Below, piece by piece: positions 46,636 to 56,201 of a stretch of 59,663 nt of DNA; position 1 is the first letter of the stretch, and each line of letters starts with the position of its first letter. The notes beneath the pieces are model-generated. The model was not told where the DNA came from and ran no database searches. It saw nothing but the letters and a program-made list of their open reading frames with translations. Position numbers and translations under genes: made by a program. Source of the stretch: Nitrospira sp. (GTDB taxonomy: Bacteria > Nitrospirota > Nitrospiria > Nitrospirales > Nitrospiraceae); NCBI GenBank assembly GCA_018242725.1, contig JAFEBI010000005.1:1-59663 (forward strand). The letters are read 5' to 3'.

Positions 46636-47205
46636 ATGGCCCTGACTTCAACCATGCTCCCGCTTGGAACCACTGCACCACTGTTCGTGTTACAGGACGT
46701 CGTAACCGGACAACGCTACTCGCTCGACTCATTCTCAGCGAAGGCAGGCCTGCTCGTCATGTTCATCTGCCGGCACTGCCCCTATGTGGTACATGTGGAG
46801 CAGGAACTTGCCCGACTCGGACACGATTATCAGGAGACGAGTTTGGGGATCATCGCGATCAGCAGCAATGATGCCAACAGCTATCCTGATGATGCTCCGC
46901 TGAAACTAAAAGAAATGGCTATCCGTCTGGGGTTCACGTTCTCGTTCTGTCACGACGAGACACAGGAGGTCGCGAAAGCCTATCGTGCGGCCTGCACTCC
47001 AGAGTTCTATCTTTTTGATCGAGATCGTCGTCTGGCCTACCATGGACAACTAGATGACAGTCGCCCCGGTAACAACAAGCCGGTCACAGGTCGTGACCTA
47101 CGAACCGCTATCCAAGCAGTGCTCACCGGCAAGCCTGTCGACGGTAATCAGAGACCCAGCATCGGCTGTAGCATCAAGTGGAAGGCGGGTCATGCTCCGC
47201 CTTAA
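46636..47205 (+). CDS. Thioredoxin-like/peroxiredoxin family protein
   Basis: 189 residues with the thioredoxin fold: a redox pair CRHCPYVVHVEQEL at about residue 50 (CxxC), and ACTPEFYLFDRDRRLAY as the typical cis-Pro strand. Such proteins reduce peroxides or disulfides. No signal peptide, so it is probably cytoplasmic. It stands alone on the plus strand. Confidence 0.82.
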   Translation: MALTSTMLPLGTTAPLFVLQDVVTGQRYSLDSFSAKAGLLVMFICRHCPYVVHVEQELARLGHDYQETSLGIIAISSNDANSYPDDAPLKLKEMAIRLGFTFSFCHDETQEVAKAYRAACTPEFYLFDRDRRLAYHGQLDDSRPGNNKPVTGRDLRTAIQAVLTGKPVDGNQRPSIGCSIKWKAGHAPP

Positions 47206-48223
47206 GCATGAGAGGCTATTGAAGAAAATCCATCCCAATCGCACTCAACTCCTGAAAATCTGTTCAGCTCCCGACACCAACCCTCGTCAGAAAACATCCA
47301 CCCAGCTAGTATCCAACCGATCAGGCCAATACGACCAGCACATGTATCGCTCAGGAATCTAAGAATTCCAGACAGTTGTCAAAATTCTTCCCCCCGGATT
47401 AGGAATGGCACGAGAATCTTCATTCCACATCTTCTGTGGATATCCTTGTGCACAAAGTGCTGAATTCCATAAAAGACGGCGGAAATGGCGTGCGTATTTA
47501 TCAAAGTGCCTATTTTTTAGGCATCCGCTCATTCACAACAACACCACTAGTAATAGTGTCAATATGCCGAGATCATTGCTTTTTTACATATTCCTAGAAA
47601 TAGAACTTGACACATTCTGAGCAAAATCTCTCAATTCAGACAATCCCACCAGTAATCCAATGGTTATCCACAGGTTCACCACATTTCTGGGGATGATGGC
47701 TCTCAGCAACAGGAGCGCGGTTTCATATCTGTCAAGGGGAAGGACGCCGAAAAGATCGTTCCAGCGAGTAAAAAAAGAGATCTAGGGACCAATTTTTCAA
47801 ACCAGAGCCGAATGGACGACGCGATCATCGATTTGGAATCGGCAGATACGATCCACTGTACCCAATCCACACAGTGACTACACCGACTTTTTCAATGTTT
47901 TTCATCGCCGTATCCTCTCAGCCGATGATCGAGCAGCACAACGATAACTGGGACACAGTGAGAACACAGTTCGTGGCGAAATTGCGCAGGTGCATGGCGA
48001 GATGGACACGCGGAGCTCGGGGAAACCCATGCGTACGTGAAACAGTCCGTCAAGGTCGCGAGGAGTAAGCCTACCCGCCAAAGGCATGTCGCAGCCACGA
48101 ATCCGCGATTGCAGCAGAAACATTCATGAATATGCGGGTTAAGGACCGCCTTACGGCGATGCGGTGTCGGCGTTGAACTTTCCGCACCAGGTTGGAACTG
48201 AGATCGTCAAAGCTGATTGTAGA
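47206..48223 (+). other. AT-richer non-coding stretch at the edge of the accessory region
   Basis: About 1 kb. AT content is visibly higher at 47.3-47.7 kb. A perfect DnaA-type box (TTATCCACA, 47664-47672) and a near-match (TGTGGATAT, about 47436) lie in it. A short TGCCTA...TAGGCA hairpin lies around 47510. A short copy of the 95 bp repeat starts near 48140 (GGACCGCCTTACGGCGATGCGGT). I see no convincing gene. Confidence 0.35.
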
Positions 48224-48628
48224 TCATGCCGGCTTGCGCATGGCGTCCAGCGCCGCGCGAGCTAGAAACCCGGATCGGGTTTCACCCTGTTTCCTGGCGT
48301 GGGCGTCGACCGCACGCAGAATACGCTGCGGCAAGGTAATATTGATTCTTGCAGCCTTGTCTCCGAGCTCGCTGGCATCGATATCAACGACAGCCCAAGT
48401 CCAGCCGCGATAGCTACGCTTCTTTCGCAATTGTTCAATCGACGATGCCGCAGGGAACGGCTTGCTGTCGTCCAGGAGTCCTTCGAGGTGAAGTAAAATG
48501 GCCTCACGTGAATTGGTCAGTGCGTCGTCAAGTGTATCCCCGGCAGAGAAGCAGCCAGGCAGATCCGGGACAACCACTCCGAATGCATGTTTGGCATCCC
48601 CTGTTTCAATGGCAATCGGATATCGCAT
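48224..48628 (-). CDS. hicB: HicB-type antitoxin with ribbon-helix-helix domain
   Basis: 134 residues: the HicB core (AFGVVVPDLPGCFSAGDTLDDAL) in the first half and a ribbon-helix-helix DNA-binding domain (INITLPQRILRAVDAHARKQGETRSGFLARA) at the C-terminus. It autoregulates the pair and neutralises HicA. It is downstream of hicA, the reverse order of the pair at 29.7 kb. Confidence 0.88.
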   Translation of the reverse strand: MRYPIAIETGDAKHAFGVVVPDLPGCFSAGDTLDDALTNSREAILLHLEGLLDDSKPFPAASSIEQLRKKRSYRGWTWAVVDIDASELGDKAARINITLPQRILRAVDAHARKQGETRSGFLARAALDAMRKPA

Positions 48629-48640
48629 ACATCCACAGCC

Positions 48641-48823
48641 TCACTTCAAGCCAGCTTGTTTACGAATCACCTTCACCAAACCTACCCCTAAATCTTTCTT
48701 GGGATGCGGCACCGTGACCGCGCCAGGCCTGGTCGGATGCATAAATTGATGATGGCTACCGCGCACCCGCTTGAGCTGCCAACCATCGGCCAGCAAGAGC
48801 TTGATAAGCTCGCGGCTCTGCAT
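48641..48823 (-). CDS. hicA: HicA-type mRNA interferase toxin
   Basis: 60 residues from ATG 48823 (an ATG at 48850 adds nine non-typical residues). The HicA core is present with the catalytic His (SHHQF) in RELIKLLLADGWQLKRVRGSHH, and HPKKD in the later loop. It pairs with the hicB gene 12 bp downstream. Confidence 0.86.
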   Translation of the reverse strand: MQSRELIKLLLADGWQLKRVRGSHHQFMHPTRPGAVTVPHPKKDLGVGLVKVIRKQAGLK

Positions 48824-48959
48824 CGTGTGTAGTATACATACCTTGCACAAACTTGGCCAACGACAGCTATATTGCTACCGAATTAGGGTATCGACTGACA
48901 ACACTTGGCCGTTCCATAACCGTCGCCATCCAACCCAACGGCGTCGACACTCGAATGGA

Positions 48960-49185
48960 ACAGCGCCCGTTCAACACCTGCGTGTTTCGGCAGGAGAGGT
49001 GCTCCGTTTACTAAAAGACGTCAGACTGATGGCTAACGCCATTCCACAATATATGGTCGATGGACTTTACCTCATTGCACCATCATCGATGATGGGATAT
49101 TGTTTACAAGCATTGAATGTGTGTGACGCAGGAAAAGGAAGAATATGGCGGACCCGGCTCTTCGATGAATCCGCCTAACCTAGTC
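48960..49185 (+). repeat. attC-like spacer 1
   Basis: The 225 bp is homologous to the spacer at 51088-51320: both begin with GTTCAACNNC, contain a CATCATCGATGATG-like block and end with a hairpin (here GGCGGA at 49147-49152 and TCCGCC at 49170-49175). It lies directly before the methyltransferase gene. The resemblance to integron recombination sites is inferred. Confidence 0.4.
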
Positions 49186-49208
49186 GAGCAACCCTCGCGG
49201 AGAACCCT

Positions 49209-49970
49209 GTGAGCCACGATGACACCATCATTCAGCAGTTTTCGTTGCAGGCCAAACCATTCGCTGAGGTGCCTGGGCATTCCGATGCCCTGCAACTGTT
49301 GATTCAATGCTCTGGAGCCGTTCAATCGGATGTGGTGCTTGATGTCGCCTGCGGTCCTGGCTTAGTGGCCTGCGCATTTGCCGAGCATGTCGCCCATGTG
49401 ACCGGCATCGACATCACACCCAAGATGATCGACCAGGCGATAACGAGACAACAGGACAAAAATCTCCAGAATGTCACCTGGCAGATCGGCACGGTGCTGC
49501 CCCTTCCATTTCCCGATGCGGAGTTTTCCATTGTAGTGACCCGCTATAGCTTCCACCACATGCTTGATCCGATGGCGGTGCTGTTGGAAATGGTGCGGGT
49601 CTGTCGGCCTGGCGGCAAGGTGCTGGTTGTGGATGCGGTGCTCCCCGCTGAAAAAGTTGCTGCGTACAATCAGATGGAGAAACTGCGTGACCCTTCACAC
49701 ACGCGAGCCCTCAGCGTTGAAGAGATGTCCCGCATGGTGCACGCATCGGGATTACGTCATATCAGAACCGCGCACTATACGGTCGAGATGGAGCTTGAAA
49801 CACAACTAGCCGCGTCGTTCCCCAATCCGGGTGACGACGAAAAGATCCGGCAACTGGTGACGGCGGATATTGGGCACGATTCCCTCGGTGTGGGTGCCCG
49901 TCGTGTTGGCAGTGAGATTCACTTCGCGTACCCTGTTCTGATCACCGTCGGTGAAAAAGTCGCCGAATAA
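49209..49970 (+). CDS. Class I SAM-dependent methyltransferase (UbiE/COQ5-like)
   Basis: 253 residues, starting at GTG. Motif I VLDVACGPGLVACAFAE (around residue 38) and the DAEFSIVVTRYSFHHM block mark a class I methyltransferase. The substrate is unknown. The gene lies between two attC-like spacers on the plus strand, a possible cassette gene. Confidence 0.85.
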   Translation: MSHDDTIIQQFSLQAKPFAEVPGHSDALQLLIQCSGAVQSDVVLDVACGPGLVACAFAEHVAHVTGIDITPKMIDQAITRQQDKNLQNVTWQIGTVLPLPFPDAEFSIVVTRYSFHHMLDPMAVLLEMVRVCRPGGKVLVVDAVLPAEKVAAYNQMEKLRDPSHTRALSVEEMSRMVHASGLRHIRTAHYTVEMELETQLAASFPNPGDDEKIRQLVTADIGHDSLGVGARRVGSEIHFAYPVLITVGEKVAE

Positions 49971-50039
49971 GTCCATTAACCGGACGCTTCCAAGCAGCGC
50001 GCTCCAGCTCCGCTCATGGGGAAGGGCCGTAACCCAGTG

Positions 50040-50146
50040 CACTACCGTCGGCTAGAGAAAAGTTTGTGATGATTGAACGTATGTGATGCAGATAGGACAT
50101 GGCCGATCCAGCTCTTCTGCGGATCGGCCTAGGTATTGTTGGGCAT
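50040..50146 (+). repeat. attC-like spacer 2
   Basis: A perfect 9 bp hairpin GGCCGATCC / GGATCGGCC with an 11-base loop (50101-50129), then ATTGTTGGGC. GTTGGGC (50138-50144) fits the GTTRRRY core of integron attC sites. It lies between the methyltransferase and the next gene. Confidence 0.5.
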
Positions 50147-50223
50147 TACATTCGCAACTCTCTGACATCTCACCGGCATGCTAATTGCTTGGTTCTAGTA
50201 CCGTTGATAAAGAGAAACCTAGC

Positions 50224-50883
50224 ATGATAATTCAATCAGCTTCTTCCCTTTTTCACGCCGGCGATATTGCGCGTTCGCTAGCGACCGGGCAAGCCATACC
50301 CACATCGTCGGCAAATATTGCCGACACTGTCAGCATTTCTCAGGCGGCCCGGGGGGCACTCGTAGCCTCGAATGTCTCCTCTCCGCCTCCCCCATCCACT
50401 GCAAACGCGTATAGGTCGGTCGAAATACGGCTTGACGCGATCAAGGCCAAGGATGCCCTAAACAGGTCGCAGGAAGACTGGGATTACCTATTTTCCAAAG
50501 ACCAGAAACTCCGGGAGATCACCGCGAAAGTGAATCAAAGCCCCGGCACCCTTACCGCAGAAGAACTCGACTACGAACAAAAAGCGCGCGGTTTCGTGAA
50601 TACCATGGCGAATCTCAGCCCGGCGGAAAAAGCGTTGTATGACAAGGCAGTAGGCAGCGGCAATACTGAAGCTGCTGAGGGCATCGGCCAGATTGCGCTC
50701 ATTCGCATGCTCGGGCACACCGCGGGCGGCCCAAACGGATCGACATATGACCCACTCAACACAGAGATCACGGTCGCCAACATCAGGAAATACTTCAGCC
50801 ATAGCATCATCGATCCGACCGGCAAAGCCCAATCCCAATTCCAGGCCTTGATACAGTATCTGCAAAACAATCCGGCGGTTTGA
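50224..50883 (+). CDS. Hypothetical protein
   Basis: About 219 residues from ATG 50224; an ATG at 50185 is also in frame. The protein is mostly alpha-helical with a Ser/Pro-rich N-terminal stretch (SSANIADTVSISQAARGAL). No domain is recognised and no signal is seen. It is a possible cassette gene. Confidence 0.6.
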   Translation: MIIQSASSLFHAGDIARSLATGQAIPTSSANIADTVSISQAARGALVASNVSSPPPPSTANAYRSVEIRLDAIKAKDALNRSQEDWDYLFSKDQKLREITAKVNQSPGTLTAEELDYEQKARGFVNTMANLSPAEKALYDKAVGSGNTEAAEGIGQIALIRMLGHTAGGPNGSTYDPLNTEITVANIRKYFSHSIIDPTGKAQSQFQALIQYLQNNPAV

Positions 50884-51087
50884 CGCAACACCGTTGTGAC
50901 AGCGATGTCCAACCCATCATCCCACCGGGTCTTGCGCAATAATCATATAAGACTGGTAAATGCAGACCTTAACGCGACAGAGCCGAGACCGCTGTATGAC
51001 GATACCATCCTAAGCGTCAAACCTCTTCCGTTAGCCTTTCTCTAACCTTCTCACCCCGACCCAACCGAGTGATCACCGAATTGAAAC

Positions 51088-51320
51088 ACAGCCGTTCAAC
51101 CTCCGTATGTTGCGGCAGGAAGGTTGTCCGTTCGCAGGAATGGCGTCAGTCAGGGGGCTTATGCCAACCAGCATATGAGTAGTGATACATGTGGATGGGC
51201 CGTGACTCATTGCGTCATCGTCAATGATGAGATATTGTTCACGACCATTGACGGGGTGTTACGCGGCTAGAAAATGCGGACCCGGTTCTTTCAGGGATCC
51301 GCCGAAACATTGCTAGGCGT
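51088..51320 (+). repeat. attC-like spacer 3
   Basis: Homologous to the spacer at 48960-49185 over about 230 bp. It ends in GCGGACCC...GGGATCCGC and ATTGCTAGGC. GCTAGGC differs from the GTTRRRY core by one base. It lies directly before the Mrr gene. Confidence 0.45.
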
Positions 51321-51337
51321 CCCAGCAGAAGATCACG

Positions 51338-52249
51338 ATGGCGATACCTGACTACCAGACGGTGATGCTCCCACTTCTTCGTTTTCTGGATGACGAGAAG
51401 GAGCACAACATCGGTGAGGTAGTCGATTTGCTCGCGAAGTATTTCAACCTTTCGACAGAGGAGCGTCAGCAGCTGCTCGGGAGCGGTCAGCAGACTATTA
51501 TTTGGAACCGCGCCAGTTGGGCTCGTACCTACCTAAAGAAGGCTGGCCTAATTGCCTCGACTCGTCGCGGATTCTTCCGCATTACTGAGAGTGGTCAGAA
51601 AGTGCTCGCCTCGAAACCTGAACGGATCGATGTCAAATACTTGGAGCGGTTCCCGGAGTTCGTGGCCTTCCGCGAACTCCGTCACGAGCGGCCGGATGAA
51701 CCTGCGACGGCGGCCAGTACTTCTAGTGATGCCACGCCAGAGGAGGCACTTGACTCAGCCTACCAACGCGTCCGACTCAACCTCGAATCCGAACTTCTGG
51801 ATCAAGTGAAGGTGGCTTCTCCTGCATTCTTTGAGCGCCTGGTTGTCGAACTGCTCGTTCGAATGGGTTACGGAGGCACTCTTCGAGATGCCGGACAGGC
51901 GGTGGGCAAGAGTGGCGACGGAGGAATCGACGGCATCATCAAGGAGGATCGTCTGGGCCTCGACTTGATCTACATCCAAGCGAAACGCTGGGATGGCACT
52001 GTGGGCCGTCCCGAGATTCAGAAGTTTGCCGGGGCACTACAAGGACACCGGGCACGCAAGGGCGTATTCATAACGACCTCGTCGTTTTCCGGAGATGCCA
52101 TGGAGTTTACCACGCGTATCGAAAGCAAAATCGTGCTCATAGATGGAGCGACACTCGCTAAGCACATGATTGACCACAATGTTGGGGTGTCCACTTCTCG
52201 CTCGTACGAGGTCAAGAAGATTGATTCCGATTACTTCAGTGAGGAATGA
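51338..52249 (+). CDS. mrr: Mrr-family restriction endonuclease
   Basis: 303 residues. An N-terminal winged-helix-like half (residues 1-100, pattern RASWARTYLKKAGLIASTRRGFFRIT) is followed by the Mrr catalytic domain from about 165, with ERLVVELLVRMGYGG, DGGIDGII and IYIQAKRW (the PD-(D/E)xK Asp and Q-x-K). Mrr cuts modified foreign DNA. It is a likely defence cassette. Confidence 0.92.
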   Translation: MAIPDYQTVMLPLLRFLDDEKEHNIGEVVDLLAKYFNLSTEERQQLLGSGQQTIIWNRASWARTYLKKAGLIASTRRGFFRITESGQKVLASKPERIDVKYLERFPEFVAFRELRHERPDEPATAASTSSDATPEEALDSAYQRVRLNLESELLDQVKVASPAFFERLVVELLVRMGYGGTLRDAGQAVGKSGDGGIDGIIKEDRLGLDLIYIQAKRWDGTVGRPEIQKFAGALQGHRARKGVFITTSSFSGDAMEFTTRIESKIVLIDGATLAKHMIDHNVGVSTSRSYEVKKIDSDYFSEE

Positions 52250-52255
52250 GCCAGG

Positions 52256-52319
52256 GCTTGGCTAACAGCAGCATGAAGCGGAAGGCGCTGCGCGCCGCTG
52301 CTGAGGCGGTGATAGGTGC
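52256..52319 (+). repeat. attC-like spacer 4
   Basis: GCTTGGCTAACAGCAGC (TAAC core on the left), a central palindrome AGCGGAAGGCGC/GCGCCGCT, and TGATAGGTGC at the right. It sits between the mrr stop and the next start, as expected for a degenerate attC. Confidence 0.45.
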
Positions 52320-52321
52320 TC

Positions 52322-52747
52322 ATGAACGCTCTTCGCCAAAGACTTGTGGAAGCCGCTCTCGCATGGGAGCAGGCTTTTGGCATCGCGCCGTCCATCACAT
52401 CCGCACTTTCAGAATTTGACGCCGCCATGTTGATCGGTTGCTCTACCGAAGAGTATTCCACGTCAATGTGCGGAGCAACGACAGTTCAGAAAGGCCACGA
52501 CTTCATATTCAATAGCTCACGATATCAAGTCAAAGCAAACCGTCCGAGCGGGAAGCCCGGCAGCTTTGTTACGTTGGTGCCCAAAGCGAAAAACTATGAA
52601 TGGGACTTTCTCATTTGGATTCTCAACAACCAGCAATCCCAGATCCAGGAGGCGTGGCTTTGGAAAGTGGGTGCGTACAGAGCAACATTTGATTTCATCA
52701 AACGACTTGCACCTTCGCAATACCGAAAAGACAAGCGCCTTGTCTGA
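52322..52747 (+). CDS. Predicted PD-(D/E)xK-type nuclease
   Basis: 141 residues from ATG 52322. KGHDFIFN (Asp) and RYQVKANRPSG (Q-V-K) give the D...QxK pattern of PD-(D/E)xK nucleases, with a preceding helix carrying EEYS. No named family is known to me. It follows the mrr gene in the same orientation, another defence-type candidate. Confidence 0.6.
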   Translation: MNALRQRLVEAALAWEQAFGIAPSITSALSEFDAAMLIGCSTEEYSTSMCGATTVQKGHDFIFNSSRYQVKANRPSGKPGSFVTLVPKAKNYEWDFLIWILNNQQSQIQEAWLWKVGAYRATFDFIKRLAPSQYRKDKRLV

Positions 52748-52753
52748 TTACGC

Positions 52754-53192
52754 ATCTAACCCGGCAGTAGCGAGGGCTGAGAACCGCTTTATGGTGGTGC
52801 GATCTCGGGGCCGAACCTCCGCTCGTGGCCGTTCTACGACTATCGCCTTCCGACCCAAAGCTGAAGTACACGACCGACGACTATCAGGCGAGGGATTTAA
52901 GGAGACATTCTTGGTTTTTTGCTGCCGAACTGAATCACTATCTGTGGGAATTCAGAATACCCACATTTTGTCCCCTTGAACAAAGGCGGCCATGGGGTGA
53001 GGCGTCCGGTCGATGGCCTATGGCCCATCTTATACAGACTGCATAAGACGACGACCTCAAAGCGGGAGTGGAGCAGAACCTGTCCTGCTGCAATGGGTTA
53101 GGGATTACGATTGGTGTGTGCCCGCAGGTCTAGACAGACGTGGACAAGTTGCCGTAAGAGGATTATACAGTCTGTCTAAGCGTTGTTATGCC
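52754..53192 (+). other. Spacer with cassette-type ends and a copy of the 95 bp repeat
   Basis: ATCTAAC (52754-52760) fits the RYYYAAC core of an attC. The 95 bp repeat (GCTGAGAACCGCTTTATGGTGGTGC...) is at 52775-52875. The stretch ends with GCGTTGTTATGCC (53180-53192). No gene is convincing. Confidence 0.4.
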
Positions 53193-53208
53193 GGGGAGTT
53201 GAAACACC

Positions 53209-54141
53209 ATGAGTGACTATCAGTATGATGTTGCGTTGTCGTTCGCGGGAAAACAGCGCACCTATGTCGCCGCTGTTTACGATGCGCTTTCCGCCAAGGG
53301 CATTAATGTATTTTATGATGGGGGAGAAGTCGCGGCCTTATGGGGAAAAGATCTTTATCAGCATCTTTCCGATATTTATCTCAATAAAGCAAAGTATTGC
53401 ATTGTATTTCTCTCCAAAGAATACTCAGCACAACTCTGGACCCGTCATGAGTTAAAAGCCATTCAGGCAAGAGCATTTAGAGAAGCAGAAGAATATCTAC
53501 TTCCAGTGCGTTTCGATGACACGACAATACCCGGGTTATTGCCAACTGTTGTATATCTAGAGGCTGGCGAATTTAGTCCATCGGCGTTGGCACAAGTTGT
53601 CGCGCAGAAATTATCTGTCAACTCTCGCTCAGACGAAAGCATTATCCCAAAGGCGTTTAGAGTGCTAGAGGCCAACTTGGCAGATGCAGTAATTTACGCA
53701 ACCGAATACCTTCAACCACAAGGGCTCGGTCTCTCGGACGCAATTGCTGAATCAATTAGACAATCTTTTAGAGCGACAAATATACATCCCGAGCGGCGCA
53801 ATTTATTGCCATACATTACAAGCAATAGCGCCGCGCATAGAGTGACTGGTTACATCGCGTATCAGATGTCCCCACAATTAAGTATGTGTATGGATTTTGT
53901 CGCTTCACTGCGCAGGGAGCGAGAAGAAGCAACTCACAACCATGAGACAAGACCACTTTGGCAGTTATTGGTTTGTATTGGCCACGCGCTCTCGGCTGAA
54001 CATCAAGATAGTGGCCATGCCGCCCTGTTGATTGCACTCAGCGAGTTCGACAGATGGATTTGCAATGAACCCTCGATTGACCTTGGCGGGGAATGCAAAA
54101 CCAGAATCCAATTACTACTAGAAAGGCACCATGGCCATTGA
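53209..54141 (+). CDS. TIR-domain protein
   Basis: 310 residues. The TIR domain (1-130) starts YDVALSFAGKQRTYV and carries WTRHE (WxxxE) before the αC-type helix. The other half has no recognised domain and may be a sensor. TIR proteins of this kind often deplete NAD in phage defence (established for some members, inferred here). AT content is higher than the neighbours, suggesting transfer. It is followed by an attC-like site. Confidence 0.85.
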   Translation: MSDYQYDVALSFAGKQRTYVAAVYDALSAKGINVFYDGGEVAALWGKDLYQHLSDIYLNKAKYCIVFLSKEYSAQLWTRHELKAIQARAFREAEEYLLPVRFDDTTIPGLLPTVVYLEAGEFSPSALAQVVAQKLSVNSRSDESIIPKAFRVLEANLADAVIYATEYLQPQGLGLSDAIAESIRQSFRATNIHPERRNLLPYITSNSAAHRVTGYIAYQMSPQLSMCMDFVASLRREREEATHNHETRPLWQLLVCIGHALSAEHQDSGHAALLIALSEFDRWICNEPSIDLGGECKTRIQLLLERHHGH

Positions 54142-54164
54142 CCATAACTAGAGCTTCGAGAGGG

Positions 54165-54223
54165 ACGCTCCAACAGCCGGCTTCACCGCCTGTTTCCGCT
54201 CCCCTCAAGCTACACGTTATTGC
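54165..54223 (+). repeat. attC-like site 5
   Basis: GCTCCAACAGCC on the left, a short palindromic middle, then CACGTTATTGC on the right (54215-54223). It follows the TIR gene and is followed by the 95 bp repeat. Confidence 0.45.
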
Positions 54224-54228
54224 TACAG

Positions 54229-54324
54229 AGCTGAGGACCGCTTTATGGTGGTGCGATCTTGGCACCGAACTTCCGCTTGTGGCCGGTGAGCGACCATCGG
54301 TCTCAGACCCAAAGCCGAAATACA
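54229..54324 (+). repeat. 95 bp repeat
   Basis: Begins GAGCTGAGGACCGCTTTATGGTGGTGC, ends CGACCATCGGTCTCAGACCCAAAGC. Related copies are at 48140 (partial), 52775, 55871 and 58141, all in the same orientation. Confidence 0.8.
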
Positions 54325-54465
54325 CAGCGTCATTTGCCCTGATCTGATCGACTATTCCGTTATCCCGGCTTCTCCCCAACCCGCTGCCGCTGCCGGTCTC
54401 ACTGTCTTCAGTGACATCCGGAATTGTTTGGGGCGTTCATGGGGCAGGCATGGGCGGAGATTCTA

Positions 54466-54592
54466 GCAGGCTGTTGACAAAGCCCGCCAGCGGCGTTCTC
54501 GCATCACTCAGAGGCTCAACGTACGGCAGAAAGTACGCTTCGCCTCTTCGTTCGCTGCGGCCTTGCGGGACGGCCTTTCTGAACAGCCCGCG
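54466..54592. repeat. Dispersed inverted-repeat element, copy D
   Basis: Left end GCAGGCTGTTGACAAAGCCC, right end CTTTCTGAACAGCCCGC (an imperfect inverse of about 24 bases). The interior holds AACGTACGGCAGAAAGTACGCTT. Comparison with the second copy of the flanking repeat (58370-58381), which lacks this 200 bp, shows insertion (or deletion in the other copy). Confidence 0.75.
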
Positions 54593-54688
54593 GGCCATTC
54601 TATTTCCGTTGGCGATCTCGAATGCTGTGCGTTGTCAGTGTCATGAATGTGTTTGTCGATACACCGCTCGCAGACCTGAGGGTAAGGG

Positions 54689-55360
54689 TTACGACATGCC
54701 TTGTTCGACCAACTCATTCTCGATCGTGACGCCCATTCGTTCTATCAGCCGAGTGAGTAATGTGAAATGGGCGCGCGAGTCAGTCGCAACGGCCAGCTGT
54801 TCAGCCGTCGCCAGTTGTATTGTGTACAGCAGTGAGGCGGAGGTTTTTAGGAGGGCAAGGCCGTAGTCGAAGAGCTCAGCTTCTCTGCCCATGAGCCGTC
54901 GCCGGCTGAGTTAACGGATACCGGCCACCGTAAAGGGAGTCGTCTCAAACGAAACATCCTTCAGACGAACCATCAAAGGCTGCTCGGCATGGCCATCTTT
55001 GTGACGCCCAGTGATGTCTGTGCCGTCGAACAGACCGCGCTGGAATCGGCGATTCTCTACCAGCGCGCGATGAAAGAGCCCACGCCACGTTGAATCGGTG
55101 AGATCACGATCCACGGCGATGCATGTGTCCGGCGTGAGCGGTCCACTGACGTTGTACCCCTGCACCAGTCGCTTGCTGGCCAGGAGCTCGGGAAAGGTAT
55201 CGCCCATCCGTTCGGGAAAGGCCGTTGTCCCGCAGAAAGGACTGACTTGTAGGGCCATATAGTCCCGGAAATGCACATGCTGATAGCGCTCAAGCAGCCA
55301 CTGCAAGGTGCGCTCGTGGCACAGATGGAACGGATAAAATAGGACGCCGGATCGTGTCAT
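54689..55360 (-). pseudogene. Hypothetical protein gene, copy 1, broken by a nonsense codon
   Basis: The same length and reading frame as the intact gene at 58396-59067, but a CAA Gln codon is TAA at 54911-54913 (the intact copy reads TVAGIRQLSW). It splits into a 149-residue front part and a 67-residue tail. Otherwise it is near-identical. Function unknown. Confidence 0.85.
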
Positions 55361-55870
55361 GCCAGTGATTCAGAATAACTGCTCTGCAACCGTATCCGCA
55401 AGCTGTCGTCCCAGGGGCAATGGAACGGAAGCGGTTCTATTGTGCCACAGCGATTCTAACCATTAGAAAATACTGCGCTGACGATCCCTGGAGACAACAC
55501 GTACGTTGCGTAGCAGAGACATGCTCAGTGACTGATTGATAGCCCATGGGCACGTTGGCATACGTCATGACTGTTGCGTGGGTTCAGTATATCCCGCGCC
55601 GTTCGCTCCTGATCACCATTGAACATATGGCGGTGTCTCGCACCGTCCGTTCCATTGCCCCTCGTAGGAAGAACGCCTGTGTGCTGAGGTGAACATGAGC
55701 GCGGCAGGATCACAGGTGTATGTGGCAAGCACGACGCCGATGCTATTCAGCGCTGAGGCTGACATCTGAGCGGCAGGGTTCCAGATCTGGTCAATAGGAG
55801 GAGAGTCGTGTGGCTGGATATGACAGCTTCCGTTCTATTGGCCCAGTTATGATGAACGTTCATGCTATAG

Positions 55871-55970
55871 GGCTGAGAGACCGCTTTACGGCGAAGTGAT
55901 CTCGGCGCCGAACTTCCGCTCTTGGCCGTTCTGCGACCGTCGGAATCCGCCTCAAGCAGACGCACATGAC
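55871..55970 (+). repeat. 95 bp repeat
   Basis: Begins GGCTGAGAGACCGCTTTACGGCG, then CGGCGCCGAACTTCCGCTCTTGG. It lies in the 840 bp non-coding stretch (55361-56201) between the broken gene and the TIR-TIR gene; nothing else in that stretch is recognised apart from the attC-like site at its end. Confidence 0.75.
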
Positions 55971-56094
55971 TGACCGCTACCAGAAGGGGATGCTTACACC
56001 GATCTGCATAAGAACCCGTGATACATGGTCCAACCGTCGCAACTCATTGAAACGACAACAGGCATGACGTATTCTTCAAAAACTGTTGTGGCGC

Positions 56095-56156
56095 GTTAGA
56101 CGGACAGAAATGGTCGGATCCACCTCTTACGCGGATCCGTCTAAATATTGTTAGCC
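56095..56156 (+). repeat. attC-like site 6
   Basis: Outer arms GTTAGACGGA (56095-56104) and TCCGTCTAA (56136-56144), inner repeated GGATCC (56116-56121 and 56133-56138), then ATATTGTTAGCC. GTTAGCC (56150-56156) is one base from the GTTRRRY core. It lies 45 bp before the TIR-TIR gene. Confidence 0.5.
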
Positions 56157-56201
56157 TAACGAAGAATCAGACAGTCAATAGACACAGACACCTGCGCACC
56201 T

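Noticed and set aside
47874..48123. Short plus- and minus-strand frames around 48 kb
   Set aside because: Opposing frames of about equal length with no motif or ribosome site; not called as genes.
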